From Steinernema hermaphroditum (lineage: Eukaryota > Nematoda > Chromadorea > Rhabditida > Steinernematidae): 64,000 nt of DNA. This document shows positions 12,170-24,240 of the stretch, piece after piece. The DNA lies in assembly GCA_030435675.1 (NCBI GenBank), contig CM059621.1:17712374-17776373 (forward strand), read 5' to 3'. Both the position numbers and the translations under genes were made by a program. Under the pieces are notes generated by a model. It ran no database searches. It was not told the DNA's origin and was given only the letters and a program-made list of their open reading frames with translations. Numbering within the stretch: position 1 is the first letter of the stretch; the number at the start of each line of letters is the position of its first letter.

Positions 12170-13609
12170 ATGCTGTCCGACTACGCCAATGGGACGGCTC
12201 TCCTGGTGTTCAACCAGTTCTTCGTGTACGTTATGCCAGGGCCGTTAACAGTAGTCAATCTACTTGTTATTTGGCTGACATGGAAGAAAGTGAGAGCGAC
12301 ACTGTCGCGGACCTTCGCTTTCAATCTTACGATCCCGAGTTTTGGATACAACCTCTATCTTATTATGCTGGACATTCTTGGAGCGTTGAAGTTGGATCAA
12401 CATTTTGGTTTTCGAGCTGGGTAAGATAGCTTGATTGAAATCATCTCAGACGACGAGAGAAAATCGAATGCTCTTTGTCCCTCTGCTGCATGCCCATTGT
12501 CTCTCGTCGTCTGCTGAGTAAGGCAGCGTGATTGAAATCGTCAAATCTTTGAGGTGAAAAAAAAACGAATCCCAAATTTGTGGGAACAATGAAAGGCTCT
12601 TAGAGACGTCATCAATCAACTTCGCTAACGCTACCACTTTCAGACCCGATCCAATATTCTTGGATTTTCTCACGGACTTCACTTTGTATCACATTTCGTA
12701 CACCTACCGTAACCTGGCTCTTCTACAAGTATCGCTCACGTACATATCGTTCACAAGGCCAATGCTCTATCAGCGAATCAATCACACGAAGTAGGACCTT
12801 TTCCACGTAGAACACTCTACACTGATACTACTCCTAGAAAAATGGTGATTTTGTTCACCAGTTGCCATCTGCTCGCCTTTCTCCTCGCCTTGTGTGCAAC
12901 GACGGCTCCCAACAGAGCAGCGTACAAGTATCTGAGCAAGGACCCTTACGAAGAATCGGCCGTTCCTGTCGAAGTGCTGGAGGTCATCTCTGGTTGCGAC
13001 GACGGAATTACATTTGCCGTTCTGATAGTTTTGTATTTATCGGTTAGTGTATAACTTACGATGAATACGTTATTTGCATTTTGTAGTCAATCAGAGCGAT
13101 TTTCAAGTTTAAGCGCCGCAATGCTAAACTCCAGGGCACTTCATCTGAACGACTCTCGCGCCTTCACGCTCAACTTTATGCCACCCTTGTTCTTATAACT
13201 CCTCCGACCATATTTCTTATACGTAAGCCTTCTTTCCGTGCAGACTAGCTAGCAGCAACACGCTTACAGCAAACTCTATATGCATCAACTTCCTCATCGC
13301 CCTTGTACCCACGCCAGCTCCAGTATTCGATCAACTGTGCCAATTCAAAATCGAACTTTACACTGCGCTCCTTTCGGTAGGCACTTTTATGAACCTTAGG
13401 ACGACAATGGTTCTATACTATCGCCCAATTCTCATAATATAAGGTCACTGATTTTTGTTCAGATGAGACTCTGCCTTGCATCGACAATGATTTTGATTGC
13501 ATACGGCGACTACAGACGAGCTCTCGTCAACGCAATCAAAAAGGTCAAACCCACCTTTGGAGGATCTACGAACGTGACAGTTGTCCAACTGACCCCGCGC
13601 AGACCTTAA
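12170..13609 (+). CDS. seven-transmembrane chemoreceptor-like GPCR
   Basis: Six exons (12170-12420, 12644-12790, 12838-13042, 13087-13222, 13270-13376, 13463-13609) join in frame to give 330 residues. Seven hydrophobic segments are visible, including LLVFNQFFVYVMPGP (TM1), LLAFLLALC (TM4) and LYATLVLITPPTIFLI (TM6). The N-terminus is short with an NGT glycosylation site, and the C-terminal tail is basic. Length, topology and the YRRAL motif after TM7 fit the nematode serpentine receptor superfamily, whose members mostly act in ciliated sensory neurons. I cannot assign the subfamily. The start is the first ATG before TM1; a further 5' exon is possible. AATAAA occurs near 13832. Confidence 0.75.
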
Positions 13610-14063
13610 TTACGGTTCATCAATCGTGAATACTTTCTAGAGACATTCAGCAGTCTGAAGAATCCGTTAACAGCCAAAAGTAGATACAAAAATAATATAG
13701 TCGACACTGTGCCTGAGTACGAGTTTAGTAGAGAATCTTTTCATCTGTTGAGCAATATATCGTTCGTTAGAAATAATGGTAAAACGAAGATAATACTAGA
13801 CTGTAGAAATTTTGTGCGATTTTCTTTGGATAATAAACAATGTAAATGCTTTTACTGCTCTTAGTTTTAGTACCTTCTTACACAGTCTTTAATTTGTGTC
13901 GGTGGCGTTCGATCGGTTCCGTCCGCTTTCCTAGAAATGAATTGAGTGAATGGTCGTTCTCGGTCGTCTTTTGTCGGCACATTGATTACCTCGGCTCCCA
14001 CAAGGCCTGAAATACCAGTGCCTGTATGGGAAGCGCGCTTTTCTTGGCTTTTACTGCCTTTCC

Positions 14064-14544
14064 AAGAAGATCATCAACTGTGCTATACTGTGCCTTTTCT
14101 GTGCTTATATCACTTCCTGCACGATGCAATGCCGTCGGTTCGAGAAGATAAACGGTGTAAATGGTGTAATCCTCTCTTGCAACTCTTCAGGAAACTCTTA
14201 TGAACTGCTGGAAAATTGGAAAACGCAAAACGCATTTTTTGTGATTAGAAAAGCTCTCTATTCGATAGACAGTGATTATGTACAGGTACTTAATTATAGG
14301 CATCCAAGGATTTAACCACTTCAGAGATGATCCGACGTCGACTGTCCCTGTCGGGTAACTTCGAACACTTTTCCCAGATTTTCTTGCGGTGGAAACGAAC
14401 TTTGGCGAACTGAAGTTGAGTTACAGTACAACAAAGCAGTTAAAAGGCGATCTTACGTGTTCCGGCGATATTCTCAGCTTTACAAGTCCGAGCACAATGC
14501 GACCGAGAGTGTTAAGAACTTTTTCCGATTTGTGGTGGGCGTAG
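14064..14544 (+). CDS. putative small secreted protein, start not resolved
   Basis: The stretch 14064-14123 reads as a signal-peptide-like segment (INCAILCLFCAYITSCT) without an in-frame upstream ATG, so the first exon may begin in an unseen exon or at ATG 14124. Possible exons are up to 14285, 14327-14354 and 14378-14544; they keep frame and use GT-AG introns of 41 and 23 nt, the second being shorter than usual. In the last exon a different frame (to 14681) is also open, so the exon model is uncertain. No known domain is seen. It is convergent with the ASPM-like gene. Confidence 0.3.
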
Positions 14545-14637
14545 ATATGGTGGAACACACAACTCACTATCGCTTCGGCTCTTTTTCGGACCTCAGAACG
14601 GACAACATGCGAGCGGCTCTAAATTTGACACGTAGCA

Positions 14638-17600
14638 TCAGATGTCTTCAGATGTCTTTTTGTAAAATATGCAACACATGATGGAAAGCAAGCTCCCCAT
14701 GGAATTTGTGAATCTTCGGGGCAGCGAAATATTTCTTTTATACTGTGGCCTCAGATCTTGAACACATACCTGTACAAGAACAAGCAAGATGGAACCCAAC
14801 TGCTCCAAGGCGTCTTCTGTGCAAATTCCACGATTTACATTATTCATCGAATCGATGATCACCGGAACACCGTTGTTTTCAGCGATATATTCTGCACACC
14901 TCGAAGACAACCAAGCGAATTTCGCTGAAAAATATTGTTCAGAGGCCAACAGATGCTCAGAACCGACCTATATTACAAGCAGCCAACATTCGAACCTTAA
15001 AGCTGTCATCGAGGAGCGCCTCCAAGCAGCTGCCCATTCGATCATAGATGGGCAGATCTATGTCAGGGTCGGCCGCTTGTTGTGTCCTCCACTCCACCAT
15101 GAACATCTTTCTTTCAGAGATCTCCTGGCTATAGAAACATCTGGTCAGGAAGCCGCGTACTGCTGTCTTTAAATGGCTATGAACTCTTTAACGGATTTTA
15201 TTGATACCTGGATTGTGATCACTGCTCGTTCGTGTTCCTTAGTGTAGTAGCCCGTATTTGAGTTCATTTGTTCCGAGATCATTTGAGTATATTTGCGTCT
15301 TGCTAAGAACATTCTTACCGTGGCCTGAAGTAAAAAAGTACAAATCGGAGGTGCTACTTCTATGCCATGTAGGCATGCATTTTATCTTACCTGAATCATA
15401 ACGGCTGCTCTATTCTGCGCCTGTTTACGTCGCATGATTTGGACCTGCTCGTACTCACGAAGCATCTCTGCATATCTCCGTCTGGCCAAATAACCTCTCA
15501 CAAGTTTCTAAGCAGCATTATAGAAAGAAATGAGCACAATCCAAACCTGAATGAGGACTGCGGCCAGTTTTTGTTCTTTCATCCGCATTTCCATGTGTAT
15601 TCTGTACTCATTGTAGAGCTCAGTAAATCTCAATCTTGCTAGGTAGCCTCGTACTGCAGCCTGAAACCACAACAACTCAGATCTGCTATATAAAGTTTGT
15701 TTGGGATTTGTCCCTAAATTTTTATCCTGTTTTTGTCGTGATTTTACCTGAATAATCACAGCAGCGTTGTTTTTCTCTAGCATCGATTTTTCCATTTGAA
15801 GGCGTCGATGTTCCTCGAGCATTTTGAAATAGAGACACCTGGTTAAAAAACCTCTTGCAACTGCCTAAATAAATGAATCTTATGTATTGCATAAGTGAAA
15901 ATCAAGCGGTTTTAAAGAATATGGTGTCTTTCTGTTTTATAGCAGAACCGGATTTTACCTGGATGACTACAGCAGCTTCATTTTGTTCTTTAGTTAAGCG
16001 TTCGCACTGGAGGCGTTTGAAGTTCGCGAGCTCGGTAGAATATCGTCGTCTCGCCAAGAAGCCTCTTAAAGCAGCCTGAAATCAATGATTTTCTAAGTTT
16101 TTTTCCAAAGTCAAAGCCGTTTTCAAAGTCCACGTTATTCTTTCTATTCAGATATACATTGTTATATACAGATATGGACTTTGGTCTTCGTTAGTCAATG
16201 GTTTTCGAATAGTGGTTACAATAGCTGCTTTAGAAATGCGTTTAAAGAGTATGGTGTGTATGGTAAGCAAAAATTTTTACCTGGATAACTACCGCAGCTT
16301 CATTTTGTTCTTTAATTAAGCGTTCCCATTGAAGGCGTTTGAAGTTCGCAAGCTCGGTAGAATATCGCTGCCTCGCCAAGAAGCCTCTTAGAGCTGCCTA
16401 AAATAAATGATTTCTATGATGCTAAGACAAATTTTTTTGAATCATTTCATTGTGTCGGTTCACGGATATGAATCCATTTCGAGATTTACTAATAGAGAAA
16501 TGGACTTTGATCTTCGTGGACTTTGAGTCTATGGTTTCCGAATACTGGTTAGACTGGCTTACTTGTATTTTTACGGCGGCCACGTTTTTCTTATTCCAGA
16601 TTTGCTCCTTCATTTGTTTATACCTCCTTGTTGCCAGGATGGCTCTCGCTAATGTCTGGAATAAAAATTAATGTCCGCTTTCGTAGAATGCGTTTACAGA
16701 CTTGAATGGCGATGATCGCTCTGTCCCGTTTCAGTTTCAGCATCTGCTCTTCGATAATGCGTACATACCGTCGCCTTGCCAGAAAGCCTCGAACCACAGC
16801 CTTAAATTATTCGCCTTTATCATTACTGTTCTAAGTCTTTTCACCTGAATGAGAACTGAAGCTTCATTTCGAATCTTAATTGACTTTTCCATCGTCCTCT
16901 TTCTGTGCTCCTGAAGCATCAAGACATACCGCTTTCTGGCCAAGAAACCTCGTATGACAGCCTTTAAAGTTGTGATATTTTGGAAGGAGTAGTTGAAGGG
17001 TACCTGGATGACAGTTGCAGCCCAAGCCTGCTCATGATTTGTTATGATGAATGTAGCGTCATGTGATGGAATATCAATTGAAAAGGTTTGATTATTACGG
17101 GCAAGATTCTTTAGTTTCTGCTCACGCTCCTTGATTTGCGTAGCGTACTTTTGTCGAACGAGGAATCCTCTAAAAGCTGCCTAAAAGGGAATTCGCTGGT
17201 GAGAGTCATCGATAGCGAGCCCACTTGAATTTTTAGAGCTGCACTTTGAATATCTCGACGAGAATGAGCTGGCGTTGACTCAGCGTAGAATCCAATCATT
17301 CTCCAAAGAAGCTCGAGTACGGTATTCACATCTCCCAACAAAATGTTTTCCGGTTTTATGTCTGCAATGTATTGTGAAATTGGCAATGAATGACAGTCCC
17401 ACCTCCGACATCAATTCCTCCCTGACGAGCCATATGAAGGACAGTTCTCAAATTTCCCAATTTACGGAGACGATCTCCACCGGGATTTCGAAGCATTCTT
17501 ATAACTTCGTCTATCTCGTACGCGGCAACCACTTCGGTGATTTTCCTGAAATGAGAATAATTCACTCAACCTAAGTTACCTGAGCGTAGGTGTAGGTATA

Positions 17601-19180
17601 GGCATGATTGATGTAACTTGCATTATGTTTATGCGGTGGAACTGTCAGTTATACCTATGCTTATACCTTTGCTCTCGTAACTTTATAGGGGTTTTATATT
17701 GTCAATGTGTGTCTAAGCCGACGACCTGTTTGGGATTAACATTCACCAATTCACTCCCTGTGGGCCAATTTTCAGCTCGATCTGAGGCGGAGACTGACGG
17801 AGACTTCCATGCACAGTCAAACCCGTAGAGTGTGGGCAAAACAAATCTAACGAACCCAAGAGTGAATCCATCGGCCAACGAGGACGGAAAATTCTCGCGG
17901 ACTGTGTAATCGTACTCCTCGAAGAATCCTTGCTTAAAATCGGGGGCGAAACCGATTTTCTTAAGCACCTTCGGAATATTCGTGCTCCCAGCGAGGATTT
18001 CTCTGCTCAGCATACTGTACACATCATTGAAGCACTAAAATACATTGTTCAATGGGTCTTTTATAAGTCTTTACCTTATACACGGAGTTTTTCAAAAAGA
18101 GACATTTCACTTGAGGAACTAACGTAGAAGAACGCATCAGTTCAACGGCGATCAAGAAGTGGCACATTTTTCCGATAAAATGTCGATGAAGCATCACCAT
18201 CCCTTCCGGTGTTATGATGTTCCTACATTGGCGATGCAGAGAAAACGCGTTAATGAGCTTACTTCGATTTGCCGATGGCGTACTTCTTGCAGGACAAAAT
18301 ACTCTCGTCTGACATGATGTTTGTCTGAATAAACCTCGTTATCGAGGAGATGGCACGTCTCTTTGTCGTCAGGACCAATTTTTTCCCAGTGATGACTTGT
18401 AGCCCAAGGTGCAGCCATATTGGGTGGAAGCTTAGAAATAGTTGAAGAATTTCTGTCTGGAGTCCGATGTCCGAAAAAACTTTTTTGTCCGTACGAACAG
18501 CAATGTGACCCGTTTGAACAAGGCGATCGATTTCGGAAGGGAAAGACGAGTTGAGAAACAATGCAGTCGCCCTAAATATTATATTATATAATAGCCAAAT
18601 TGATGGCAATCATATGTGTTCTCTAGAAACGTTTAGAAAAGAAACACATTTCTAAAACGTACGTTCTCTGAAGAGACACCATCTTCCTTTCTTTGGCGGC
18701 CATCTGAGCTGTCACGTCCTCGTTACTACGCGTTTGGGCGTATGCTTCGTTTTTGCCGGAACTGGCCAGGAGATCCCTAAGATATTTCGTCGCTTCAGTC
18801 TTTGTTTTCACCATCAGCGATTCCACTTCAGCTGTGTCATAATAATCCACTCCCACAAGGTGGTTTATCCATTTCGACAGAGCAGTAAGTTGCTTCGACT
18901 TCTGCTCTTCGATGTCGTAAACGCTGAGAGAAGGCTTAGAGTGCGTAGGCAATCCTGTAGAGTTTAGGAAGAGCTGCGCCGTCTCCGAAGCATCGAACTT
19001 AGCCTTCGTTTTGACGATCTGTTGGCGCTTTATCTTAAACGCTTCTCGTCGGGCATTCATTCTTGCCTCTAGTTGCTTCCTGCGCACGGCTTGTTGCTGT
19101 GCGACTTCATTTTGATAGTCGGCTAGAATAGAGAACACCATTGCAAGTGTAAAAGAGTGCAAAAGCACAACCTTGATCAT
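14638..19180 (-). CDS. aspm-1: abnormal-spindle (ASPM-1-like) protein
   Basis: Seventeen exons keep frame: 18663-19180, 18263-18571, 18075-18222, 17856-18034, 17403-17545, 17225-17361, 17004-17180, 16845-16961, 16702-16800, 16563-16655, 16281-16397, 15959-16075, 15748-15864, 15547-15660, 15391-15507, 14968-15166 and 14638-14924. The product is about 995 residues. The first 478 match the ASPM calponin-homology region (DIGLQTEILQLFLSFHPIWL; CLFLKNSVYK; EEYDYTVRENFPSSLADGF). Ten IQ motifs follow (IQ then xAxRGFLxRxxY), each split by a phase-0 intron. The C-terminus matches the ASPM ARM-like end (CAEYIAENNGVPVIID). ASPM proteins bind calmodulin through IQ motifs and focus microtubules at spindle poles. 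The N-terminal ASH domain of larger family members is not seen. The start codon at 19180 is tentative because a splice acceptor lies inside the first exon at 19123. Confidence 0.9.
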
Positions 19181-19846
19181 GAATTATGTTTTGTTTTGAT
19201 GGAGTCAAAATTCCGCAGCTGGCCGACCTGCGGCGCTTGTCCACTAAAATGATATGCTAAACGTTCATTTCTGTATGATATTTCCAACCTCTGTTCGTTG
19301 ATGGTGATGTACAGATATTTTCGTCATCCATTTTCAGATTTCCTGTAGTTAGATTGAATGAGGAGGAAAGGAGAACCCGCCAAAAAATGGAAAAAGGATA
19401 TCACATGAATACCAGCACGTAATAGAAAAGCCGCTCGCTTATTACAAAATTGAACATTAGGAACTGTGTTCTTGCACCAAGTTGTTTTGTGGAAAATAAA
19501 AGACGGAGAGTCGTTGTTTTTCAAATATAATCAACACCCGCGGAAGGCACACAGCATACGGTTTCATGGTTATCGTTGTGGGACTCAATGAGATGCTGTG
19601 TGAAAGTGACCCGTGTATAGAAGTTAGATCTTGCGGCCGCATGTTCGCATGTAGCTTTAGGTGATATCATTCAAGATTCAAAACTATAATGGACCGGTGT
19701 GTAAACCAAGTAAACGTTGGGTTGATGGATTGAGGCAAACAAATGGTGCCTATGTGTGATAAGTGTTGAGATCAGTGATGGGAACTCGAGCCGATTTCGC
19801 AATCCGAGCCGAGCCGCGAGCCGGCTCCGGCTCGGGTCTGCACGAG
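19181..19846. other. no gene recognised; upstream of the ASPM-like gene
   Basis: Possible upstream exon or promoter of the minus-strand gene, but I could not recognise further ASPM coding sequence. GAGCCG-rich repeat sequence occurs at about 19790-19840. Confidence 0.4.
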
Positions 19847-19972
19847 CGGTGCGGCCTTCATCATATACATTGCGGCCTGCAACACGCAACGTGTTTTTTC
19901 TATCTGAGTCGCCGCGAATTTGATGGGGGCGTGCCCATATGTTTGTACTTATTGCCATTGGATGTTGCCTTC

Positions 19973-20482
19973 TGTCGCCTCCAGGCGACCCTCTTCTTCC
20001 TTTCCCCCTATTTCAGAGGCCATTGTCGCCGACAGGACCAAATCTGTCGGCGACAAGCGGCCCGTCGCGCGACGAAGAAATCACAACATCAACGAGCCAC
20101 CGCCTCAGCCGCCATCTTCGTCGCCACCAGACACCTTCGCTCCCTCGCCAGTCGAACAGTTCGAAGGACGGTCAGCGGTCGCGCACGCCGTCTCCACCGC
20201 TTCCGTCCTCGTCTCCTCGCGTCGTTCGCCGCTCGCCGCTTAGTGATCCGTGCCCCCTTATGCCCCGTGCCTTTGTCTTATATTTCGTGTATATAAATGT
20301 TTAATTACCCAAGTTTGAGATTTCTCTACAACGCTCTCTCTCGCGTTTTCCTTCATCGTCGTCGATCCTCAGTTCGTCGTCGATCACCCTCAGCAAAAGA
20401 CCCGCGTGGCAGGACCCCAGGACGAGAAGGCCCATTCCTCCGTCCACTCTCCAATCCAACACACCACTGAACAGCCAGTTCA
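19973..20482 (+). mobile_element. solo LTR of a BEL/Pao-related element, 5-bp target duplication
   Basis: The unit starts TGTCGCC and ends GTTCA, with CCTTC on both sides (19968-19972 and 20483-20487). The paralogous repeat at 20861-21104 shows the empty site with a single CCTTC at 20982-20986. Inside are TATAAA, then 21 nt of the SL1 leader (20299-20319), then CCCGCGTGGCA at 20401-20411. These occur in the same order as in the LTRs of the intact BEL/Pao element at 24.5-34.6 kb, although the two LTRs are otherwise diverged. No internal element sequence remains, so this is a recombination-derived solo LTR. Confidence 0.9.
20299..20319 (+). promoter_or_regulatory. 21 of 22 nt of the SL1 spliced leader inside the solo LTR
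   Basis: The stretch from GTTTAATTACCC through AAGTTTGAG equals SL1 nucleotides 2-22; the first base is T instead of G. TATAAA lies directly upstream (20292-20297). The leader is followed by ATTTCTC, not by the GT donor that follows it in SL RNA genes. Confidence 0.9.
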
Positions 20483-20860
20483 CCTTCAGAAGAAAGTGCA
20501 TGGGGCGGTGCGACTTCTTCAATGGTCTTAGATCTAATCTTGCTAGAAAGGCTTTTCATACTTCTGCGGGCAGCCGCGAGCTAGCTACTCAGCGGCCATT
20601 TGGTTTCTTATGCTGCGTGTGAGATGGTCGCAGCTCCGTGCTGCTCTTGTAGCGCTCATGTTTTATATGATCTGTGTCAAATTGAATCGAAGCTCTTAAG
20701 CGGTCTTTCTATTGGGTTGGAGCATTGAAAATGGGCCACTTGGTACACATCCTTTATTTTTAAAAATCGAAGCTCTTAAGCGGTCTTTCTACCTTCTAAA
20801 AAATTAGCCGTGCTGTGTCTACTCGACTTTGCGGCAGTACGTTGCGGCCGGCAACATAAA

Positions 20861-21104
20861 CGGTGCGGCCTTCATCTTATACATTGCGGCCTGCAACATG
20901 CAACATGTTTTTTCTATCTGAGTCGCCGCAACTTTGATGGGGGCGTGCCCATATGTTTGTACTTATTGCAGTTGGATGTTGCCTTCAGAAGAAAGTGCAT
21001 GGGGCGGTGCGACTTCTTCAATGGTCTTAGATCTAATCTTGCTAGGAAGGCTTTTCGTACTTCCGCGGGCAGCTGCGCGCTAGCTGCTCAGCGGCCATTT
21101 GGTT
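20861..21104. repeat. dispersed repeat, copy 2 (empty site for the solo LTR)
   Basis: Nearly identical to 19847-19972 joined to 20488-20605. The insertion point reads GTTGCCTTCAGAAG with one CCTTC. No coding function is visible. Confidence 0.85.
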
Positions 21105-21440
21105 GAAGCCTGCAACACATACGTTGCGGCCTGCAACATATACTGTATACTTGTAATGCTTATGTCCTGTTTCTGTGCTAGCTGCTCAGCGGCTATTTGG
21201 TCTCTTGCAAAGTACACGTCCGCGCAATGTACGTTGTAGGCCGCAACATACTCTAAGTTCCGGGCACAAAAGAGACGACAGTTTGCAGTGAGGTCTATCT
21301 GGCTTTTAAAGAAAATTTTCCATGTTGTTTTCTTGGCTTGCTCGTATCTTTTGTTCTCGATGATTCGGCGCGAAACGTACATTGGCTTACTCGTGGTGTC
21401 TGGTCATTATTCCAAAAACACGTGTTGCATAGTTTCAGTA

Positions 21441-21900
21441 ATGGGAATCTCGGCTTGGATGTTCTTTGTCTGTACGACGGCCTTGCAGGCAACCGCCTTC
21501 ATCGAAGAGGACCTGGCTCATGCTCGAGTCGCCGCAGTAGAATTAGGTGAAATCGAGTAAGTCTAGGAGTGCCTCGGAACGCATACAAAAACTGTATCCT
21601 AGGTGTTCTTCGATTGAGATGGAATGTTATAATGTGAAGATTAACTTATCGGAGCCCAACGACAACATGAAGATTAGCGAAAAAAAGAAAGAAGTGCTGA
21701 ACTACTACTGTACGGATATCGATGAATCTACCCGAGCGCGTAACCGCCGAGGAGTTCTGTCAATGTTTCTTGGCGGTGCTTTGAAACCTCTGCAATTGGT
21801 GTATGATGCGTTCATACACTACAAGGTGCTGGGATTGACGAATGAAATGAAATTGACGAATAGCCAAACGATATATATCGTTTGGCTCCGAATTCTCTGA
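21441..21900 (+). CDS. small secreted protein, unknown function
   Basis: Exons 21441-21556 and 21603-21900 join in frame to give 137 residues. The ATG lies 2 nt after an AGTTTCAG acceptor, a typical SL-addition position. The N-terminus reads MGISAWMFFVCTTALQATA, a good signal peptide. The mature part is mixed charged with at least three cysteines (ECSSIEMEC; LNYYC). I do not recognise a family. The last ~15 codons run through a short palindrome at 21862-21887, so the true 3' end may differ. Confidence 0.5.
21862..21887. repeat. 26-bp perfect palindrome
   Basis: AGCCAAACG, then ATATATAT, then CGTTTGGCT forms a perfect palindrome centred on the AT block. It lies between the convergent reading frames on the two strands and makes both read the same residues there. 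Confidence 0.85.
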
Positions 21901-21902
21901 CT

Positions 21903-22253
21903 TACCAGTGCCTTGCATCGATCCAGCAATATCTCCGATTCCTCGACTGCGCCATCGCGGTTCTTTTTGAATGTCATAACACTGGGCAACTTCAGCCCTA
22001 ATTTAGCTGATCCGGCCCTGTTGACAAATCCCATGTGCCTGACGTTGTAGACGGTCTCTGTGCTTGCCACACCGGGTATGCACGTTGTCAGGTTCACCGT
22101 TAGTTCGCTCATGTCGCAGCTGTGCGGGAATACGTAACTTCGCACGAAGAAATCAGCTTCCTTCGTTCCCGGCTGCTTCAACAGTTGCGTGTCGGGGATT
22201 GCATTGTCAAAAAATATCGAGCGAAGAAAGTCGTCGAAGATTTTTATCTTCAA
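21903..22253 (-). CDS. orphan exon of an unrecognised gene
   Basis: An open minus-strand stretch reads through DFFVRSYVFPHSCDMSELTV and TTCIPGVASTETVYNVRHMG. It ends at a good GTAAGT donor just below 21903. Composition is protein-like, but no domain is recognised and no neighbouring exon could be joined. It may be a gene fragment left by rearrangement, or one exon of a gene with distant exons. Confidence 0.35.
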
Positions 22254-22504
22254 TTTGTTCGATAGTCTGTAACATTTATTTATATTTAGCTTTTCTCACC
22301 AAGTCTTACCCCGTTATAGTTGTTTCAATAGAATAAATCAACATATGTAGGCTATTTATGAATATGTTCTTCACATGGACAATTCATGGACTGGTCAAAT
22401 ACATCCTTGGACTGATAACTATCTTGCTTGAAGCTTGAACTGCACGAGACTTGCAAAACACAGTTCAATGCGAGGAAGTCATTCCAGGCATTCCATCATT
22501 CCAT

Positions 22505-23205
22505 TCCAAAAAAATACGATTTCCAAAAAAGTGCCGAAATCGGGCTGAGTGTGTCTCGAATTCGACCTCATCCTGTCACGAGGAAGTCATTCCAGGCCGT
22601 CAGCTAGGGCGCATTTTTGTGGCACAACCGAGAAAGTCAGAACGGCCATAGTTTGGCTATCGAGAGCCTATTGATAATTTTGAGAAAAATACGATTTCCA
22701 AAAAAGTGCCGAAATCGGGCTGAGTGTGTCTCGAATTCGACCTCATCCTGTCACGAGGAAGTCATTCCAGGCCGTCAGCTAGGGCGCATTTTTGTGGCAC
22801 AACCGAGAAAGTCAGAACGGCCATAGTTTGGCTATCGAGAGCCTTTTGATAATTTTGAGAAAAAATACGATTTCCAAAAAAGTGCCGAAATCGGGCTGAG
22901 TGTATCTCGAATTCGACCTCATCCTGTCACGAGGAAGTCATTCCAGGCCGTCAGCTAGGGCGCATTTTTGTCGCACAACCGAGAAAGTCAGAACGGCCAT
23001 AGCACTTTTTCGGAAATCGCATTTTTTCTCAAATTTTTACAACAGCTCTCGATAGCCAAACTATGGCCGTTCTGATTTTCTCGGTTGTGCCACAAAAATG
23101 CGCCCTTGCTCACGGCCTGGAATGACTTCCTCGTGACAGGGCGAAGCCGAATTGGAGACACACTGAGCCCGATTTCGGCACTTTTTTGGAAATCGGATTT
23201 TACGA
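22505..23205. repeat. 176-bp satellite family: three direct copies and one inverted copy
   Basis: Direct units recur at 175-176-bp spacing (the motif CGGCCATAG falls near 22644, 22819 and 22995). Each includes AAAGTGCCGAAATCGGGC, GGAAGTCATTCCAGGCC and GCACAACCGAGAAAGTCAG. From about 23000 to 23205 the unit runs in reverse, forming an inverted repeat with the direct copies. The same family occurs as a longer run at 56.7-57.7 kb. Confidence 0.9.
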
Positions 23206-24240
23206 GTTTACGAGTTTACGAGTTTATTTCTCGTATCTAAGGCTTACGCCTTGCGAGACGTCATATATATGCACAAGAAACACATTGTCACTCCGTAGTC
23301 GCCGGTCTTCTTCTGGCTTCGGCACATCAGAGTAGAACACAGCGATCCCATCAGTGTGCGCGGGGATCAGAGATGCGAAGAGCCGATTCCGATGACGGTG
23401 GAGCACAGTGGATCTGTCTTCAACTCGGGTGGCGGCGCGGACGTCGGAGTTGAAGAGCTTCTTCGGCAGTTTCCGCGGGAGACACGCGAAGAACGGCATC
23501 CGACGAAACGCGTCGGTGGAGCACAACGGACGAACCGGGAACCATCAGACTGGCTGCGCGGACTTTCAGCGAGACTTCGACTTCTCTGGCGGCGCGGGTG
23601 GAGTCGGGCGGCAGTGACTAGCTTCTTGGCAAGACGGTGGAACTACGGCTCCCTGGTGTTCCAGGCCTTCTGGGAGCCGGAAGCGATCATTGCACCAACA
23701 ACGACGGCCGAGAACGACCGCTCACTCAACTCATTCGGCCCAGACAGCCTCAGAGAGAGAGAGCGAGTGGACGACCCGACCGATCGCTGGGGACACAAAT
23801 AAAAGGCAAATCGGATTTTTGGGCACATTAAGTTTACATCGTAAGTGACCTTTTCGGCTTTCCACAAGTCCATGCAAATAACTATTGTTGTGCACAAGGC
23901 ATTTTTTTCCCTATTCATCTTAACTGTCCCGTCTTTAATACACAAAAAATACCCCATATACCCCATACACGCACCTTGTTTAGTCTGCTCATTTAAGCAT
24001 TGAGAAGTAGCGACAGGTTTGCGTCCGCTGTTAGCGAAGGAAGTACCTTATCAGCGAGGACAAAACACGAAAGCATCAGTGACTGTGTCACTTTGAGACC
24101 GACGCTTTAGCAAAAATTCGGGAAACCCTTTAGTTTACGCCACCCTACGTCTTCCCTCGGGATATGCTTGATATAAATTCAACAGAAATCTAGACCTAAA
24201 CGTAGTACGATTCTGAAATCACTTGTTTTCAGTCTCACCG
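23206..24240. other. unassigned, locally GC-rich; upstream of the NFAT5-like gene
   Basis: A 148-codon plus-strand frame at 23356-23802 overlaps open minus-strand frames and has low-complexity Arg/Gly/Glu composition. I do not accept it as a gene. A TTGTTTTCAG acceptor at 24232 precedes the NFAT5-like start by 8 nt and may be an SL-addition site. Confidence 0.4.

Larger units (their letters stand above)
19847..20605. repeat. dispersed repeat, copy 1, split by a solo LTR
   Basis: The segments 19847-19972 and 20488-20605 together match 20861-21104 closely. The match breaks exactly at the ends of the 510-bp solo LTR. Sequence such as TGCGGCCTGCAACA recurs several times here and to 21250. Confidence 0.85.

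Noticed and set aside
23356..23802. 148-codon plus-strand frame
   Set aside because: Low-complexity Arg/Gly/Glu product in a GC-rich stretch where other frames are also open; no family recognised.
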